A DNA stretch of 64,000 nucleotides, from positions 62,001-126,000 of the forward strand of contig NZ_JOIU01000012.1 in the NCBI RefSeq assembly GCF_000720135.1. Direction: 5' to 3'. The notes under the pieces are model-generated. The model saw only the letters and a program-made list of their open reading frames with translations, had not been told where the DNA came from and did no database searches. The translations under genes were made by a program, and so were the position numbers. Positions 61,644 to 64,000 of this stretch are shown piece by piece; positions within the stretch are counted from its first letter, which is position 1; each line of letters begins with the position of its first letter. This DNA is from Streptomyces sp. NRRL S-1022. GTDB taxonomy: Bacteria > Actinomycetota > Actinomycetes > Streptomycetales > Streptomycetaceae.

Positions 61644-64000
61644 CTACTTGGCGGTGTCGGCGACCAGGCGTTCGACGGCCTCGGCGGCCTCGCCGACGGC
61701 GGCCGGGTTCTGGCCGCCGCCCTGGGCGACGTCCGGCTTGCCGCCACCGCCGCCGCCGAGCGTCTTGGCGGCCGTACGGACCAGGTCACCGGCCTTCAGT
61801 CCGCGGTCGCGGGCGGCGTCGTTGGTGGCGATGACCGTGAGCGGCTTGCCGTTGTTCACCGTGAAGAGGGCCACGACGACGGCACGGCCTCCCTGGATCC
61901 GGCCGCGCACGTCGAGGACCAGCCTGCGCAGGTCGTCCGGGGTGGTGCCGTCCGGGACCCGACCGGTGACGACGGCCACGCCGCGGACGTCCTTGGCGGA
62001 CTCGGCGAGACCGGCGGCGGCCTGGAGCACCTTCTCGGCGCGGAACTTCTCGATCTCCTTCTCGGCGTCCTTCAGCTTGCCGAGCATCGCGGAGACCTTC
62101 TCCGGCAGCTCCTCCGAGCGGCCCTTGAGCAGCTCGGTCAGCTGGTTGACGACCGTGTGCTCGCGGGCGAGGAAGTTGTAGGCGTCCATACCGACGAGGG
62201 CCTCGATACGGCGGACACCCGAGCCGATGGAGGACTCGCCGAGCAGCTTCACCAGGCCCAGCTGGGCGGTGTTGTGCACGTGCGTGCCGCCGCACAGCTC
62301 CTTGGAGAAGTCGCCGATGGTCACGACGCGCACCCGCTCGCCGTACTTCTCGCCGAACTCGGCGATGGCGCCCTGCTTCTTGGCCTCGTCGATGCCCATG
62401 ACCTCGGCGCGCACGTCGAGGTCGCGGGCCAGCACCTCGTTGATCTTCTGCTCGACGTCGGTCATCACGGCCGTCGGCACGGCGGACGGGGATCCGAAGT
62501 CGAAGCGGAAGCGGCCCGGCTGGTTCTCGGAACCGGCCTGGGCGGCCGTCGGGCCGAGGGCGTCGCGCAGGGCCTGGTGGGTGAGGTGGGTGGCCGAGTG
62601 GGCGCGGGCGATGGCCGTGCGGCGGCGGGCGTCGATGGAGGCGTGGGCCTTGGCGCCCACGGTCACCTCGCCGACCTGGACGACGCCCTTGTGGACGTAC
62701 ACACCCGGGACCGGCTTCTGGCAGTCGCGGACCTCGATGACGGCACCGGAGTCGATCCTGATCTTGCCGGTGTCGCCGATCTGGCCGCCGCCCTCGGCGT
62801 AGAACGGGGTGCGGTCCAGGACGATCTCGACCTCGTCGCCCTCGGTGGCGGCCGGGGAGGAGACGCCGTCGACCAGGATGCCGACGACCGTGGTCTCCCC
62901 CTCGGTGTCCGTGTAACCGATGAAGTCGGTGGCACCGGCGGAGTCGGCGATCTCGCGGTAGGCGCCCATGTCCGCGTGGCCGGTCTTCTTGGCCTGGGCG
63001 TCGGCCTTGGCGCGCTCCCGCTGCTCCTTCATCAGGCGGCGGAAGCCGTCCTCGTCCACGGACAGCCCCTGCTCGGCGGCCATCTCAAGGGTGAGGTCGA
63101 TCGGGAAGCCCCAGGTGTCGTGGAGCAGGAACGCCTTGTCGCCGGGCAGCACCTTCGAGCCCGAGGCCTTGGTCTCGGTGACGGCGGTGTCGAGGATGTT
63201 GGTGCCGGCCTTCAGCGTCTTCAGGAAGGCGTTCTCCTCGGCGAGGGCGACCTTCTCGATGCGCTCGCGGTCGGTGATCAGCTCCGGGTACTGCTGGCCC
63301 ATCATCCGGATGACGGTGTCGATCAGTTCCCTGACGACCGGGCCGGTGGCGCCGAGCAGACGCATGTTGCGGATGGCGCGGCGCATGATGCGGCGCAGCA
63401 CGTAGCCGCGGCCCTCGTTGCCGGGGGTGACACCGTCGCCGATGAGCATGGTGGCGGTGCGCATGTGGTCGGTGACCACGCGCAGGGAGACGTCCGAGGC
63501 GTGGGCGTCGCCGTAGCGGACGCCGGTCAGCTCGGTGGCCTTGTCGATGACGGCCATGGAGGTGTCGATCTCGTACATGTTCTGCACGCCCTGCAGAATC
63601 ATGGCGAGCCGCTCCAGGCCGAGCCCGGTGTCGATGTTCTTGCTCGGCAGTTCCCCGAGGATCTCGAAGTTGTCCTTGCCGATGCCCTCGCCCCGCTCGA
63701 ACTGCATGAAGACGAGGTTCCAGATCTCCACGTACCGCTCGTCGTTGACGGCGGGGCCGCCCTCGACGCCGAACTCGGGGCCGCGGTCGTAGTTGATCTC
63801 GGAGCAGGGGCCGCACGGACCGGGGACGCCCATGGACCAGTAGTTGTCCTTCATGCCGAGGCGCTGGATGCGCTCCTTCGGCACCCCCACGACCTCGTGC
63901 CAGATGCGCTCGGCCTCGTCGTCGTCCTGGTAGACGGTGATCCACAGGCGCTCGGGGTCGAGGCCGTAACCGCCCTTGTCCTGGGGCGTGGTGAGCAGCT
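61644..64000 (-). CDS. alaS: alanyl-tRNA synthetase, 5' end beyond window
   Basis: About 785 C-terminal residues of AlaRS are present; roughly the first 105 lie beyond the right edge. Visible parts: catalytic-domain [20 protein letters not shown] (partly), [13 protein letters not shown], and [20 protein letters not shown]; the editing domain with [13 protein letters not shown] and [13 protein letters not shown], whose His and Cys bind zinc and remove mischarged Ser or Gly; and a C-terminal DHHA1 domain with the [15 protein letters not shown] glycine loop. It is the first gene in the alaS-ruvX-mltG order. Confidence 0.97.
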   Translation of the reverse strand, partial: LLTTPQDKGGYGLDPERLWITVYQDDDEAERIWHEVVGVPKERIQRLGMKDNYWSMGVPGPCGPCSEINYDRGPEFGVEGGPAVNDERYVEIWNLVFMQFERGEGIGKDNFEILGELPSKNIDTGLGLERLAMILQGVQNMYEIDTSMAVIDKATELTGVRYGDAHASDVSLRVVTDHMRTATMLIGDGVTPGNEGRGYVLRRIMRRAIRNMRLLGATGPVVRELIDTVIRMMGQQYPELITDRERIEKVALAEENAFLKTLKAGTNILDTAVTETKASGSKVLPGDKAFLLHDTWGFPIDLTLEMAAEQGLSVDEDGFRRLMKEQRERAKADAQAKKTGHADMGAYREIADSAGATDFIGYTDTEGETTVVGILVDGVSSPAATEGDEVEIVLDRTPFYAEGGGQIGDTGKIRIDSGAVIEVRDCQKPVPGVYVHKGVVQVGEVTVGAKAHASIDARRRTAIARAHSATHLTHQALRDALGPTAAQAGSENQPGRFRFDFGSPSAVPTAVMTDVEQKINEVLARDLDVRAEVMGIDEAKKQGAIAEFGEKYGERVRVVTIGDFSKELCGGTHVHNTAQLGLVKLLGESSIGSGVRRIEALVGMDAYNFLAREHTVVNQLTELLKGRSEELPEKVSAMLGKLKDAEKEIEKFRAEKVLQAAAGLAESAKDVRGVAVVTGRVPDGTTPDDLRRLVLDVRGRIQGGRAVVVALFTVNNGKPLTVIATNDAARDRGLKAGDLVRTAAKTLGGGGGGKPDVAQGGGQNPAAVGEAAEAVERLVADTAK

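Overview
The window is chromosomal DNA from a Streptomyces or very close actinomycete. The GC content is very high, GTG starts are frequent, and the gene order (ribEM-BA-H/hisEG, fmt-priA-metK-coaBC-rpoZ-gmk-sIHF-pyrFD-carBA-pyrCBR-bldD-nusB-efp-pepQ-aroBKCE-mltG-ruvX-alaS) follows the conserved Streptomyces core. BldD and sIHF are actinomycete or streptomycete hallmark proteins. Nothing here looks like a phage, plasmid, transposon, CRISPR array or secondary-metabolite cluster, and I found no tRNA or rRNA gene.

Layout. 1-8 kb: a truncated amino-acid permease, an unknown protein, a P-loop kinase-like gene with an apparent ATT start, a possible small RNA, a TPR-AAA ATPase and two DUF21/CBS membrane proteins. 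7.5-12.6 kb: an FMN-riboswitch-led minus-strand operon, ribE-ribM-ribBA-ribH-hisE-hisG-PH-domain protein. 12.7-19.8 kb: a chitinase-type promoter with no chitinase behind it, an SDR gene, a ROK regulator divergent from an MFS exporter with a clear operator between them, a thioesterase, an NCS2 nucleobase permease and a DUF5995 protein. 19.8-25.9 kb: an amino-acid module made of a DavB-like lysine 2-monooxygenase, a DavA-like amidase, an Lrp/AsnC regulator and an APC permease. It is split by a 0.6-kb array of about 92-bp tandem repeats, and both of its promoters carry helically phased CnTTGCG-type motifs. 26-33 kb: guaB1, a barstar/secreted RNase pair, a SorC-type regulator, rpe, rsmB and fmt.

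33-50.5 kb: replication and one-carbon housekeeping (priA, metK, coaBC, rpoZ, gmk, sIHF), then the whole pyrimidine pathway on the minus strand (pyrR-pyrB-pyrC-PH protein-carA-carB-hairpin-pyrD-pyrF). A PyrR-binding-loop consensus sits next to the pyrR ribosome binding site. 50.7-54 kb: bldD with its promoter, then nusB, efp and pepQ. 53.75-54.15 kb: a 33-bp minisatellite. 54.1-59 kb: a P-loop protein and the shikimate genes aroB, aroK, aroC and aroE. 59.3-64 kb: mltG, whose 3' half has unusually low GC, then ruvX and the 3' part of alaS, cut by the window end.

Most of the window is ordinary core genome. The least explained pieces are the lysine-type catabolic module with its phased motif arrays and repeat array, the orphan chitinase-type promoter, the ROK and TetR-like operators, the RNA candidate near 2.74 kb and the two minisatellites. 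All function assignments come from recognising families by eye; no database search was run.
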